Part shown: in pieces, positions 33,546 to 44,639 of the stretch | How positions within the stretch are numbered: position 1 is the first letter of the stretch | How the letters are laid out: every line of letters begins with the position of its first letter | Source of the DNA: Atherix ibis | Lineage: Eukaryota > Arthropoda > Insecta > Diptera > Athericidae | DNA: 64,000 nucleotides | Reading direction: 5' to 3' | Assembly: GCA_958298945.1 (NCBI GenBank) | Contig: OY282605.1 | Span: forward strand, 121,640,267 to 121,704,266 | Notes under the pieces: generated by a model | Seen by the model: the letters and a program-made list of their open reading frames with translations, nothing else | Databases searched by the model: none | What the model was told of the DNA's origin: nothing | Translations under genes and position numbers: made by a program

Positions 33546-33910
33546 GAGGGTTGTATGATTAATATCTGGCCTTGCCAAGAACAAAATATTTTAATGTATA
33601 AAATTTTGTATTTTTTTTAATAAAATTTTCTTTAGGTTGATAAGACTCTTTCTGACGTTTTTCTTTATTTTGTTTAACATCGAAAAAAACGATCTCTTCA
33701 ACCCTTCAAAATAAGGGAAGTATGCTCATGTGCGATGATGGAAGTATGCTCACGTGCATTGTCTTGATGGAAGTATGCTCGCGTGCCAATAATTCAACTC
33801 TGTTATTATTTTTCCATTTTTAACATAGGTAATAAAGGTTATATTATTTGTACCCCAGAAAATAGTAGCGATACTCTCTTCTGGTAATGGAACTCACAGA
33901 AATCAATTAT
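33546..33910 (-). pseudogene. Mariner family E, copy E3, decayed
   Basis: The left end matches E2 for about 110 bp. Minus-strand frames give ATIFWGTNNITFITYVKN, the segment between first and second Asp, then a second Asp region readable as FHQDNARE in another frame. The C-terminal half is largely deleted. Within it, GGAAGTATGCTC..GTGC occurs three times (33717, 33740, 33768), a small local duplication. Confidence 0.65.
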
Positions 33911-34003
33911 TTGACCAAACTCATGTTTCAAGAATAGTTATTCGATACAAAAATTTATTTTGATTACCCTTAAAAATGTCCAAATTTTCCATTGCAGCTA
34001 TTA

Positions 34004-35294
34004 CGAAGGTCATTCAACAAGTACTTAGCCTACAAAAGAAAAACGAAAATTTTGGAAAGGTGGCAATTTATTTTTCCACATAATCTCCTTCAAGCTCAAT
34101 ACACTTGGCCCAGCGATGCTCTAACTTTTTTAACCCATCCAAAAAAAACATTTTCTCGAGGGAAGCAAAATAGGCCTCCGTGGCGACGATGACCTCCTCA
34201 TTCGACCCAAATCTATTCCTGGCGAGTGATTTTTTCAGGTTTGGAAACAAAAAGTAGTCACAGGGGGCCAAATCTGGAGAGTACAGTGGATGGGGCAGCA
34301 ATTCGTAGCGCAATTCGACCAATTTGGCCATGGCGACGGCGGAGGTGTGAGCCGGCGCGTTGTCGTGGTGGAACAGCACTTTTTTCTTCGCAAAGCGGGG
34401 CCGCTTTTTCTTCAATTCGACGTCAAATCGGCCCAATAAGTCAGCATCGTAGCGTCCCGTGATTGTTTTACCCTTCTGTAGGTAATCGATGTGGATCACA
34501 CCTTGTGAATCCCAGAAAACGGTGGCCCTCACCTTTCCAGCCGATCGAACAGTCTTCGCCTTCTTCGGAGCACGTTCGCCTGGTGAAGTCCACTGTTTCG
34601 ACTGTTCCTTGGTCTCTGGTGTGTACCAGTGAATCCATGTTTCGTCGACGGTCACGAAACAACGCAAGAACTCCGCTGGATTGCGCTGAAACAGCGCCAA
34701 ACACGTCGCCGATGTGGTCTCACGGTTGCGCTTGTTTTCCGGTGTGAGCAAACGCAGCACCCATCGCGCCGACAGCTTTCTCATGCCCAGTTCTTCGTGT
34801 AGAATATGATGCACCATCCCTACTGCGATACCCACAGTCTCAGCTATCTCATGAACCTTCAATCGACGGTCTGCCAACACGAGATCGTGGGCATTTTTAA
34901 CATTTTCCTTCGTAGCAGCCGTTTTCGGGGCACTTGGGTGTGGCTTATCAAAAACCGACGTGCGGCCACGAACAAACTCGTTGAACCAATTATTGACGGT
35001 CACCATCGCAGGAGAAGAGTCACCATACACAGCATCCAAGCGATCTTTGATTTCGCTGCGCGTTTTCCCTTCCAAAAACCAGAATCTAATCACCGAACGA
35101 TATTGTTCTTTTTCCATTTTTGTGTAACCGACCGACACGCTCGCTTTCAAAGGCTCTTAAAACAAAACTAATGAAGGGAATCGACTGAAACTTTGACAGT
35201 AGGCTACTAAAAGACTGTACTATACGATGGTAAATTTCTTTTGTAACAGCAGTTCGATCAGGTGGTGAGGCTAAGTACTGTTGAATAACCCTCG
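34004..35294 (-). mobile_element. Apparently complete mariner element (family D)
   Basis: TA at 34002-34003 and 35295-35296 flank the element. The left end is CGAAGGTCATTCAACAAG; the right end, inverted, is CGAGGGTTATTCAACAG. They agree at most positions over 26 bp. The length of 1291 bp is normal for a mariner and the single frame inside is uninterrupted. It is the only element in the window with both ends and a full-length transposase. Confidence 0.95.
34068..35117 (-). CDS. Mariner transposase, intact (349 residues)
   Basis: Cut-and-paste transposase of the Tc1/mariner superfamily, irritans-like. It binds the element's inverted ends in the nucleus and inserts at TA. The first ATG is at 35117 (MEKEQYRSVIRFWFLEGK), the usual mariner start, although the frame stays open 11 codons further upstream. 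Counting from that ATG, helix-turn-helix regions occupy about residues 1-110, with HEIAETVGIAVGMVHHI in the second. The linker WVLRLLTPENKR is typical. Catalytic Asps are in TVDETWIHWYTPE (residue 158), HHDNAPAHTS (252) and APCDYFLFP (287), with 34 residues between the last two, that is DD34D. Length matches known active mariners of about 345-350 residues. No broken motif was seen, so it may be active. Confidence 0.95.
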   Translation of the reverse strand: MEKEQYRSVIRFWFLEGKTRSEIKDRLDAVYGDSSPAMVTVNNWFNEFVRGRTSVFDKPHPSAPKTAATKENVKNAHDLVLADRRLKVHEIAETVGIAVGMVHHILHEELGMRKLSARWVLRLLTPENKRNRETTSATCLALFQRNPAEFLRCFVTVDETWIHWYTPETKEQSKQWTSPGERAPKKAKTVRSAGKVRATVFWDSQGVIHIDYLQKGKTITGRYDADLLGRFDVELKKKRPRFAKKKVLFHHDNAPAHTSAVAMAKLVELRYELLPHPLYSPDLAPCDYFLFPNLKKSLARNRFGSNEEVIVATEAYFASLEKMFFLDGLKKLEHRWAKCIELEGDYVEK

Positions 35295-35296
35295 TA

Positions 35297-35507
35297 TGCG
35301 AACATGTTTTTCGTAAGGTTTTAGAGAACGCATCAGCCATCTTGCCGATAGTTTTTTCTATCCAAAATTTTATATAAAATATTGCCTCCATGTTTTTTTT
35401 TAAACATATTTCTCATGTAAGCTGTCTTATACACTTTCATTCAGTATTTATTTGAAACAATATCATGGATTTTATTGATAGCTATATAATTAGTAGCATA
35501 AATTGAA
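35297..35507. other. AT-rich flank
   Basis: No feature recognised. Confidence 0.4.
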
Positions 35508-35835
35508 TGTCGTGGATATTCTTCACCAGATATTCAGCTGTCCAATATTTTTCTAAGATGCAGAATCCTTATGAGTTCCCTTTTTATCTCATTATTCATA
35601 TCCTTTTTTAAAAAAAACCATTTGATCACTGCTCGACAAAAGTTGTAAAATCGCAAAAGCTGTTTACTTTTATGGGTTGTCAATCGCAATATGACCGATG
35701 CAGCGACTTGAAAATTTGAAAGAATTCTTGTGAAATATTGTTTTACCTAAAATATAATTTTTTTTAATAATATCAGTACTCTTTTTTGGCAACGCCAAGT
35801 ATTTATCAAACAACCCCCGTATTAAGTTGAGTTTC
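35508..35835 (-). repeat. Dispersed repeat G1 with mariner-like end
   Basis: Similar over most of its length to 46447-46690: both share ATTCAGCTGTCCAATATTTT, TCTCATTATTCATATCC and an end that reads, on the minus strand, TACGGGGGTTGTTTGATAA (TACGAGTGTTGTTTGATAA in G2). That end resembles irritans-type mariner ends. No transposase frame. Probably a non-autonomous mariner-derived short element. Confidence 0.55.
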
Positions 35836-38744
35836 TTAATATAAATGTATTCTTGGTGAGTAATGGCAATTTTCTTTATTTAAACTATCTTTTTAATAGC
35901 ACTATAATCTTCCAAGAGAAATTAGATTTTGGTTAGCTTATAAATTTGCATTTATTGGTAATTTTTGCATTTGAAAATTTAATGTTTATGTTATTTTATG
36001 ATTCATTTAAAAAGAAAAATTGTTTTTTGTTGTTGTAGATAAAATAAGTTTCTGTTAAGAAACTTATGATCTGCAGAGATGTATCTATTCGAAGTAAAAC
36101 TATTAAAAGGTTGGTGTTGTAAAAATTTGCAATCTTCTTTTCCTTATTGAAGAGTAAGTGTAATAATAAAATTTTGCAATTAATTAAGTTTGTTAAGATT
36201 TCTCGATGATATATACTTGAAAACAACACTAAAAATATGATTTCATTTCTGTAAAATCTGAAAAGCAAAACCTATTTAAGGTTTGCCCAAGTATTTCCAT
36301 TAACAAAACTGCACAGTTCAACTTAATACCATGCCCAGTTTATGGGAAATGTTCGTTATTAAAATTATGCTCAATATTATTAATGTAAAAGCTTTCGTGG
36401 TGAAATTTTCAACTATTATACAATATAACGAATCTATCTTTTTAGTAGAGAATGTATGTGTGCAGTCGTTATTCAAATATATTATGAAGTGCTATTCAAT
36501 TTTATTCAATTATTCTCGTTCCAAAGTAGGGAAAAGTTTTCAGAATTCAAAATTTTCATTAAACGAATATAAATGTTTAAAAATCATTAACTATCTTTAT
36601 TCATTAATCAGTATTTTTTGAAAAATAAATACTTTTATGATAATTATTTAGTATATTTAAAAAAATATCCTAGCTTTTTAATAATAGCAATTTTTGCTGA
36701 GTTAACAATTTTCAAGGGTTCGAATTTTTGTTTTATATTTTAAAAAGAAAATTTATTCAATTACTGCTTATGCAAACGTGAATCTGCAATTTTCTAACAA
36801 AGTATATAATTTTAATTTTACCAGGTATGATGTGATTAAGATAGAGTCTGAGACTGAGTAAATTTAATTGGACAAGCTTACCTTAGTAGAAAATAATTTT
36901 GTTAATGGTTGAAAATTCGTTTGTGGTAATTGGTAAGAAGTTGAAATTGATTAATTATTAACATATCTTAAAGGACCCGTTCATACTATATGCTTACTAA
37001 TGCAAATGGCATGTAGATGTGTATATGCCACGATTAAGAAAATTAATTTGATATTTCGACTAATAATCTTGCAAGCTTGGCATTAGTGATCCTGTCAATA
37101 CCGTGAATATTGTGTGATAGTACAAGCAGTACTTTTGCGTCCAGTCGTGCATATAATATCGAATCCATTGTTCATGTTGGCTAAGCAGGAACGGAAGGAA
37201 AGATAAACTTGATAGCCTGAATAATATGAAATTGACTTGGTACAAATTTGTACAGCTGTTGTCCAATCGCATACTGGGTACATGTGTTCACTTCGAGCTG
37301 TGGAAGTTTTTAAGTCATTCAGAGTTGTTCAGAATGTGGACAAAGTCATAGCTGGATAGAGATTATGACGAACACGTAGATGGATGGTTTTGTGGACAAA
37401 CATATTGTTATGGTGATTGGTCCTTATAAATGTCGAATATTTAGCAAAATGTTGAAATGACTAAATGCCATACTAACTCATTCAATAACTTTCACATGAC
37501 CGCTTCAATAATGTGCACATATCAACGTTAGAGTTAAGTCCTTTCTGATAAGATTCTACGCAGTCAAGCATTCTCTATGCAATCAGGTCAATAGAATTAC
37601 AACCAGAATTACAACCAACTAAGATTCATATTAGAAATCATTGATACATTTTGGTTTCAGATAATAACCAAATGGAAATTCTGTTTAAATTCAAACTATC
37701 TGTTCACTTGGACACTTTAAGTAATCAACTTTAATTTTAAATACTATAAAAAAAACTTTGAAATTTTTCTTTAAAATAAAAAAAATTAATTTATATGCAA
37801 TTAAAAAACGAATACAGGATTATTGATCATTTATTGCTAATTTTAAGTTATTTTAAATAAATAAAAAAAGAAAATTTCATGTAGTAAAAAAATTCTGTAA
37901 TTTTAAATTATTTCAACTTATAAGTTTTCCCTCTTAAAAAAATTAAAACTTCCCAAATTAAATCTACTATTATTCACCTTTTTAATAAAAAAAACTCATC
38001 GTTTAATAACATCTTCTATACTATAGAAAATTTCCCAAAAATCAAAATTTTTGTTTTTTACATTACGTAAAATTTTACTGATATCCTGAACACAAAATTT
38101 TTCTCCTTTCTTATTTATTCATCAAATAAGTTTTGGTGAATTCTCCATCCTTTCATGGTCTAAATTATCATTTTGCAAATATCGTTGAAAAAGATAATCT
38201 TGAACAGGAAAAAGAGTATTGCCCAACACTAATCTAAGATATTTCTCCTCATGCTTTTGATAGTACTGGTATCCTGTGAATATTGAAAAGTTTTTGTCTT
38301 TCCATATTCTAATTTCAGCCGGAAGTCCATAAGATAGAATACATGGTCTATTTTGATATCATATTTAAACCCATAATATTCAAACTGATTCTGAGAGAAT
38401 TTCATATCTTAGGTCTCCAAACTAAGCGCACGAGATGGAGAGCAGAAGTTAATAACAGAAAAGTGACCACATTACTTTTACTCTTTACCGACTGGGAGTC
38501 ATATTGTCACTTTTTCAGTATGAAATCCACTTACTTGATCTTAGATTACCATACATTATCGACAGCTTTTTAGATTATTAGATAACAATTCAAAACTAAC
38601 AGTAGCTAAAAAAATCAGCCAGAAAGCCTATTTGGACTTATGAAATTGAATTTTGTGATTCAAGCATTCCAATTCCAATTAAGGTTCAAGCAAGCGTTTT
38701 TCTGCAAAATTATTGATCCACTTTTTTATGTTTGTAATAATTTA
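35836..38744. other. AT-rich intergenic sequence
   Basis: No gene recognised. A less AT-rich part at 36960-37620 has overlapping minus-strand frames that read different proteins from the same bases and were not accepted. Confidence 0.45.
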
Positions 38745-38760
38745 TTTATAAAAGACAGTA
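38745..38760. repeat. 16-base word repeated at 41085-41100
   Basis: TTTATAAAAGACAGTA is identical at 38745-38760 and 41085-41100, on either side of the LINE and mariner block. It may be the target-site duplication of the LINE, but similar bases follow the word at both sites, and a third related copy lies at 49890. A shared repeat is the alternative. Confidence 0.4.
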
Positions 38761-39099
38761 ATACGATATTATATTATTTAACGTGACTTATCTGTCGTTA
38801 AACATAAAACCACGAGTCGCCTACGACCATAGGGACTGAGTTACGCTGAATCAACGCACCATCATTACTGGCAGTTTACAGTTAGTAACCAGTTACAAGC
38901 TGATTACTCTAACTGTTAGTGGCAAGGCCTATTTAAACCTCTACTATCATAAGCAGTGACAGCGCCTGAGATAATTACCAGTATCTCCCACCAGCGATCC
39001 GGAGACCGTACCCACGATATAGGTACACGATATAGCCACTACGTTGTTATCTAAAGCGCCTCACTATTATCGGGCACAGTGTGTTCAAACACCACGGGA

Positions 39100-39908
39100 C
39101 ACCCCAATTCCTTGGTACAAATTTTTGTTTTAAGAGTACATTGGTTTGTACTTCACTCATTTAGCTGCGGTCAAGAATCTTGTAAATTCCTAGGTACCGC
39201 TAAGCCAGCTCAGGTACGCGACAATGGGCGACATGCTCATTCACGCACCATTGTCGCTCTATTCTCAAAAAGTGCCATGCCAAATCTATTAAGGTATACA
39301 CACCATTCTCTCATACCTAACACACAACTCACATCCCCACTCTCATCATTCACCATGATTCTACATGCACCTAAGTCACGCAAATTCCCGTACAGGCCAC
39401 ACTCAATGAGAAGGTGCTTCGCAATCTCCTCTGCCCCCCCCCCCACACAAGTGCATCTACCCATCGGAGTTAGACCACGCCTATACAGGAACCCATTTAT
39501 ACTGTCATGTACCGTTAGTAAAAACCCAAGGAACAGACCAAATTCAAATCCATACGAAGAAGCAAATCACACATTCGAAATGGACATGTGCGTCCATCTG
39601 CCATTCATACTCTCATCCCATCGACGTTGCCAAACTTCATACACTCTCTTCAGGACAAGTACACGCCGGACTAAGATCCTGAACCTCTTCATTCATAACC
39701 GAACAAACAGCCCCGCCGTAGACGCTAGTGAATACTTCCACGCAGCACGTCCAGGTCCCATGGAATTTCTCCCATGAGAACCTACATCGATCGGTTGACA
39801 CGGTTCTACAACATTCAAAAATGCATACAAATTCAGACGCTGAACTGTATTTATGCCTAACCTTGCATACTCGTGGCGCTTAATGTTAGCCCATACACAC
39901 GGGACATA
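39100..39908 (-). pseudogene. R1-like LINE, C-terminal region
   Basis: Minus strand, broken frames. About 39720-39570 reads LVRRVLVLKRVYEVWQRRWDERMNGRW in pieces, typical of the region after the reverse transcriptase in R1-clade retrotransposons. From 39464 MGRCTCVGGGAEEIAKHLL then IECGLYGNLRDLG gives the C-x-C, H, C metal-binding motif near the C-terminus. An 11-C run at 39434-39444 encodes the Gly triplet inside it. The reverse transcriptase part continues beyond mariner A5 at 40704-41084. Confidence 0.65.
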
Positions 39909-40703
39909 TGAGGTCTGCGCAAAAAGTATCTCGAATTTTGGTGTTTTTTCAAAAATTATTTATTTTTTCATGAATATCTATTTTGTCCCCTTTAAAATAA
40001 TCCCCACCAGATATTATACATTTGTGGCAACGTTTTTCCCAATCCTCGAAGCACTTAGAAAAATCATTTTTTGTTATCTTGTTCAGCTTCTCCTTCGATG
40101 CCGTCTTTATCTCTTCAAACTTAGCGTATCGTCGTCCTTTCATGGGGCTCTTCAGTTTCGAGAACAAGAAAAAGTTATACGGGGCCAGATCTGGGGAATA
40201 GTGTGTTGTTTTTGGCCAAAAATTCGTAATATTCCTTATTGACCGTTCTTTCTGTGGTATTCCTTATTGACCGTTCTTTCTGTGGCAAGAACTCATGATG
40301 CATCACGCCCCTGCAATTGAAGAAAACTGTAAGCAAAACCTTCACATTCGACCGAACTTGGTGCCCTTTTTTCGTTCTTGGCTCGTGCGGCAGCTTCCAT
40401 TGGTATGATTGAGCTTTGGTTTCCACGTCATAACTATAAACCCATGATTTGTGACCAGTTATGATCCTGTGGACCAAATTTCGGTCATCACGGGCAGAGT
40501 CCAACAGTTCCTTAGCAATATTTATGCGATGCTGTTTTTGGTTAATTTGACAGCAACTGTCAAAAATTAACTGAACATTCAAAATGGCCGAACTTGTCGG
40601 CATAAGTGAGAGACATGAGTACCAACATAATGCCACAAAATATATCGAAAATCTAATATACGTTACCCGCGGAAATTTAAAATTCTCGATACTTTTTCAA
40701 CAG
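39909..40703 (-). mobile_element. Mariner family A, copy A5, native left end, nested in LINE
   Basis: TA at 39907-39908, then TGAGGTCTGCGC. The right end is damaged and stops near 40703 (TTTTTCAACAG). Minus-strand remnants: GHKSWVYSYDVE at about 40455-40430 with the catalytic Asp of GDESW now His; PCDFFLF at about 40190-40160 followed by native C-terminal sequence to the left end. The second Asp region is deleted more widely than in A2 and A7. A 28-bp tandem duplication of ATTCCTTATTGACCGTTC onward lies at about 40230-40287. Confidence 0.8.
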
Positions 40704-41084
40704 CGGACATTCGCCGCTCTGGATCAAAGTGCCCATGCTTTGTGAAATACTCGCACCAACATGCCAACCAAACCGGCGACGCGCCCCTTTAGATGTTGCA
40801 AGTGAGGTCGAAAGTTCAGCCTCTCTCCAACTTTTACTCCAAGGTAACGTATGTGTACTTCCCTACTGGCCGCCAAAAAACCCCTTCTAAAACATTCACT
40901 CCCATTCTATTCCCCCATTCAGACACCATTTGCATTTAGCGGCTTCTCGCTACCTCTACTGCATACCTACTCCCACCCTCAATCAAAAGCAGACGATCAT
41001 CCGCATATATGATCACACCGCAACCGGTCTCCTCCAACTGCACCAAGAGACCGCTCATCATCATATTCCAGATGGCGGTCCGGG
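40704..41084 (-). pseudogene. R1-like LINE, reverse transcriptase region
   Basis: Minus strand reads AIWNMMMSGLLVQLEE, then CGVIIYADDRLLLIEGG, the catalytic YADD motif of an R1-clade reverse transcriptase, at about 41060-40990. Later comes KVGERLNFRPHLQHLKGRVA at about 40840-40780. Stops and frameshifts are present. Together with 39100-39908 it forms one LINE copy split by mariner A5. Confidence 0.65.
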
Positions 41085-41430
41085 TTTATAAAAGACAGTA
41101 GCCCCGATATTATTTAGTATCTTCCAACTCTTCTTAGTTAAAGAAAAATGCCAAAGGAAGTTTATTCCAATTTCCTATAAAAACGCATTTTGAAAAGACA
41201 CCTTTTTGAGCTTTGAACTATAAAAATCTATGCAATTTTAATTTTGAAAAAAATAAATTTTTAGTTATTTACACCATTTACAAATCATTTGAATAATAAC
41301 TTAAAAAGCGTTTTTTCTATTTTAAAATAAAAAAAAAATAAAATAATAAAAAAATATTTACTAATTTGAGAATAAAATTATATCAGAGAAAAGATTAGAG
41401 AATATTTGTAATCGATTTCTTAGACCGGAA
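41085..41430. repeat. Dispersed repeat, paired with 49890-50370
   Basis: Closely similar to 49890-50370: both contain AAAAACGCATTTTGAAAA, CACCTTTTTGAGCTT, TATATCAGAGAAAAGAT and AATCGATTTCTTAGA in order. The second copy has an extra AT-rich stretch of about 130 bp. No coding frame. Class unknown. Confidence 0.6.
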
Positions 41431-43159
41431 CTGATGTATTTAAAAATTGCAAAATTCCTTTAGAAATAGTCACTAAGGAATTCGAACCAAATTAATTGAT
41501 CTTTTGAATTCAAACGCAATTAAATTTTGTATTTTTGTAAATGCTTTAGCAGAAAGTATCTTAAATTGGATTCAAGTTTGATTAAGCAGCAAAATCATAC
41601 ACTATCGTTAAGGAAAAAGGTTCCTTTGAACTGAAAAAAATCGAATATGAATACTGAGCCTTTTGGCTACGTTAACTCAGTAGGTTGTCCATTTACATTC
41701 AGCCAGCCACCATCATTTAAAATTGTGATAGATTACACTGTCAAAACCGTTGAGCTTATATGATTGATTATGTCCGTCTGTCGGCAGGATAATCTGAACC
41801 TGTATTTCTGTGCATTTTAGTGAGCCGCATCCTTTTCATCTACTTTAATGCTGTATCTTCTTGTAATGCCTACATTCACTGATATTCGAGTAATTTTATT
41901 ACTACTAAAATTCGTCGAGAATAGAACGACGAGACAGGATCAAGGGATTTAGTTTAGCATGATTTGCAATGAAGACCAATTCCATGTTGTCCTGATAGGC
42001 TGTGGGACCTACTATACAGGAACAATACTTGCTCCTAGTCGGTACCATAATGAAATGATGGCTTTTAAAATATTATGTTTAGTTTACTCGCTTTTCAAAG
42101 GAATTTTATGCGACAGAACACAGCCACCCTTGCCTAGAATTTTCCCTCAGGTGAAATTTAGCGTAACTTAATTGCTCGAAAATTTTATTTATTAATTCCT
42201 CTGAGTGCTTCTATTAAATTGGTCAAAAATGAATTTAAAACTAAATATTCTTTATATACGAAAGTAATTATTTATAATTCTCAAAGATATTTTCAAATAA
42301 TTGATTTATGTAATATGTTAATTTTGTCATATTTTATTTTATGAGCATTTTTTTCGAAATTGATGGATGACCAATCAAAATCAAATGATTTTAAAAATTT
42401 GCACAAAAGTGTTTTCTTTTTTTTGATTAATTCTATATTAGGTATGTGATTTTGTTCAAATATTATATACAAATTAATAAATATTATCCTATTAAATTAA
42501 TAAATTTTATTATTTGCAAATTTAAATTTTTTTAAAAAAATTTAAAATTTTTCAAAGGCATGTTAATTTGGTGCCAAATTTTTGTAAGCAATTCAATTTC
42601 TTTGGTTTATTTTATGATAACTGATTTTTTAACATTAAGAACGTAAAATATCTAGGTGGCAAAAATATTCAAATAAATATAAAAATTTAAAAACATCGAA
42701 ATTTACGCATAGAAAATATTATAGAAAACTATTGAAAATAATTCGTTTTAATTTCTTTTAAACTTCTGCGGTTTAATTTTGTCTTTGCACATTTGATTAT
42801 GTTTATTTAAATATAGACTTCAGAAAACTAATAGTATTTTTATTAAAGATAGTATGGCAGAATAATAATTCTTAGGAAATTTGTAAAATTCATAATTCTG
42901 ATATATATATTTTATGGTTTTTAAACTTTTATGGTAATATTAATAATATTATTCAATCAAGAATAAAAAATAAAAAATTTTGTTAGAATTTAAATAAAAA
43001 TTTTCCAAGAATATTTATAAAAATACAAGTATTTATTCTTCATAATTTTTCCTAATTTATTTTTTAAAAAAATATTATAAAAAAATATTAAAATTTATTA
43101 ATTATTTTAGTAAATTTGTAAGAAATTTATTTTAAAAAATTATTAACAATGGTACAAAA
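41431..43159. other. AT-rich intergenic sequence
   Basis: A plus-strand frame at 41959-42171 (MICNEDQFHVVLIGCG) starts at ATG in a less AT-rich patch, but nothing else supports it. The rest is A/T runs. Confidence 0.4.
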
Positions 43160-43161
43160 TA

Positions 43162-44348
43162 CGAGGTCTGTTCAAAAAGTATCGGGAATTTTGAATTTTC
43201 GCGGGTTACGTTTATTTGATTTTCGATTTTCTTGTAGCGTTATGTTAGAACTCATGTCTCTCACTTATGCCGATAAATTCGGCCATTTTGAATGTTCAGT
43301 TAATTTTTGACAGCTGCTTTGATTGCACGTGTTTTGGCTTGTCTTCGATTTTTGCCCATTGCAAAAAATGGCTCGAAGAGTCTGTATCAAATTTTGTGTA
43401 AAAAACAAAATTAATTGCACGGACGCATTCCGAATGTTAACTGTGGCATGTGGTAAAGATACCTTGCACCAAAGCAACGTTTATCGGTGGTGCAAAATGT
43501 TCTCAAAAGGGCCGAGAAGATGTGAACGACGAAAAGCGTGCCGGACGCCCGAGCACGTCAACAACAGACGAAAACATTGATGAAGTGAAGAAAATAGTAT
43601 TGACCAATCGTCGAATCACCATTAGAGAAGTTGCTGAGGACTCAGACATATCGATTAGTACCAAAATTGCTCAATTTCGAGCAAAAACAGCATCGCATTA
43701 ACGTTGCATTAGTTAAGGAGCTGTTGGACTCGGTCCACGATTACCCAAATTTGCTCCAGAGGGTTATAACTGGTGACGAATCATGGGTTTATGGTTATGG
43801 CGTGGAAACCGAAGCTCAATCATTCCAATGGAAGCTGCCGCACGAGCCAAGACCGAAAAAGCGCCAGGTCAAATGTGAAGGTTTTGCTTACAGTTTTCTT
43901 CGATTTCAGGGGCGTGATGCATCATGAGTTCTTACCATAGGGTAGAGCGGTCAATAAGAAATATTACCTGCAAGTTATGTGCAAGTTGCGCGAAGCATTC
44001 CGCCAGAAACGCCCGCATTAGTGGAAGAACAAAAATTGGCTTTTACCATTTTTGGCCAAAAACAACACACTAATAATACCGCAGCCACAGATCTCGCCCC
44101 CTGTGGCTTTTTCTTATTCCCGAAACTGAAGAGTCCCATGAAAGGACAACGCTACGCTACGATTGAGGAGATAAAAACGGTATCGAAGGAGGAGCTGAAA
44201 AGAATCTCAAAAATGATTTTTTTAAGTGCTTCGAGGATTGGTATAATATCTGGTGGGGATTACTTTAAAGGGGACAAAATAGATATTCATGAATAAATAA
44301 ATAATTTTTGCAAAAACAAAAATCGCGATGCTTTTTGAACAGACCTCG
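43162..44348 (+). mobile_element. Mariner family A, copy A6, longest copy, native ends
   Basis: TA at 43160-43161 and 44349-44350. This is the only copy that keeps part of the DNA-binding domain: ATG at 43369 (MARRVCIKFCVKNKI), then in the next frame GRPSTSTTDENIDEVKKIVL and ITIREVAEDSDI. A deletion then leads to KIAQFRAKTASH and on to GDESWVYGYGVETE, the first Asp region, at about 43775. The second catalytic region is deleted exactly as in A2 and A7 (NWLLPFLAK at about 44035-44060). The C-terminal region KLKSPMKGQRYATIEEIK to GGDYFKGDKIDIHE is well kept at 44125-44296. Frameshifts at several points. Inactive. Confidence 0.9.
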
Positions 44349-44639
44349 TATTAACTAAAAATGTGTTTTTGACAGCTGACACAGTGGTGATGCTCACTTT
44401 GATATAGGGGTTTTTGTAGAGTTGACAACTCCAAAATAAAGAAAAATATGAACAATTTATATTAATTCTTTTATTGAAAAGACACCAAAAATTCAAAAAT
44501 TTACTAGTCAAAAAAGTTCGTGGTGTTTTCCGATAGATGGTGTTCAAATTGAATAACTTAGTAAGCACTAATCGTGTGTTTGAAAGCTTTGTGTTATTGA
44601 AATCGGTGGTGTATCAAAAGTTATTCAAGTTCAAAAATA

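Noticed and set aside
34463..35171. Plus-strand frames of 94 and 121 codons opposite the family D transposase
   Set aside because: Shadows of the intact minus-strand gene.
36331..36621. A 96-codon plus-strand frame starting at ATG
   Set aside because: Composition is what AT-rich DNA gives by chance (Ile, Phe, Tyr, Lys, Asn) and no domain is visible.
37060..37283. Overlapping minus-strand frames that resemble a receptor fragment
   Set aside because: Two frames read different proteins from the same bases and neither has splice signals.
39079..39777. A 232-codon plus-strand open frame
   Set aside because: It lies opposite the R1-like LINE protein, whose motifs read on the minus strand. The plus peptide has no recognisable domain.
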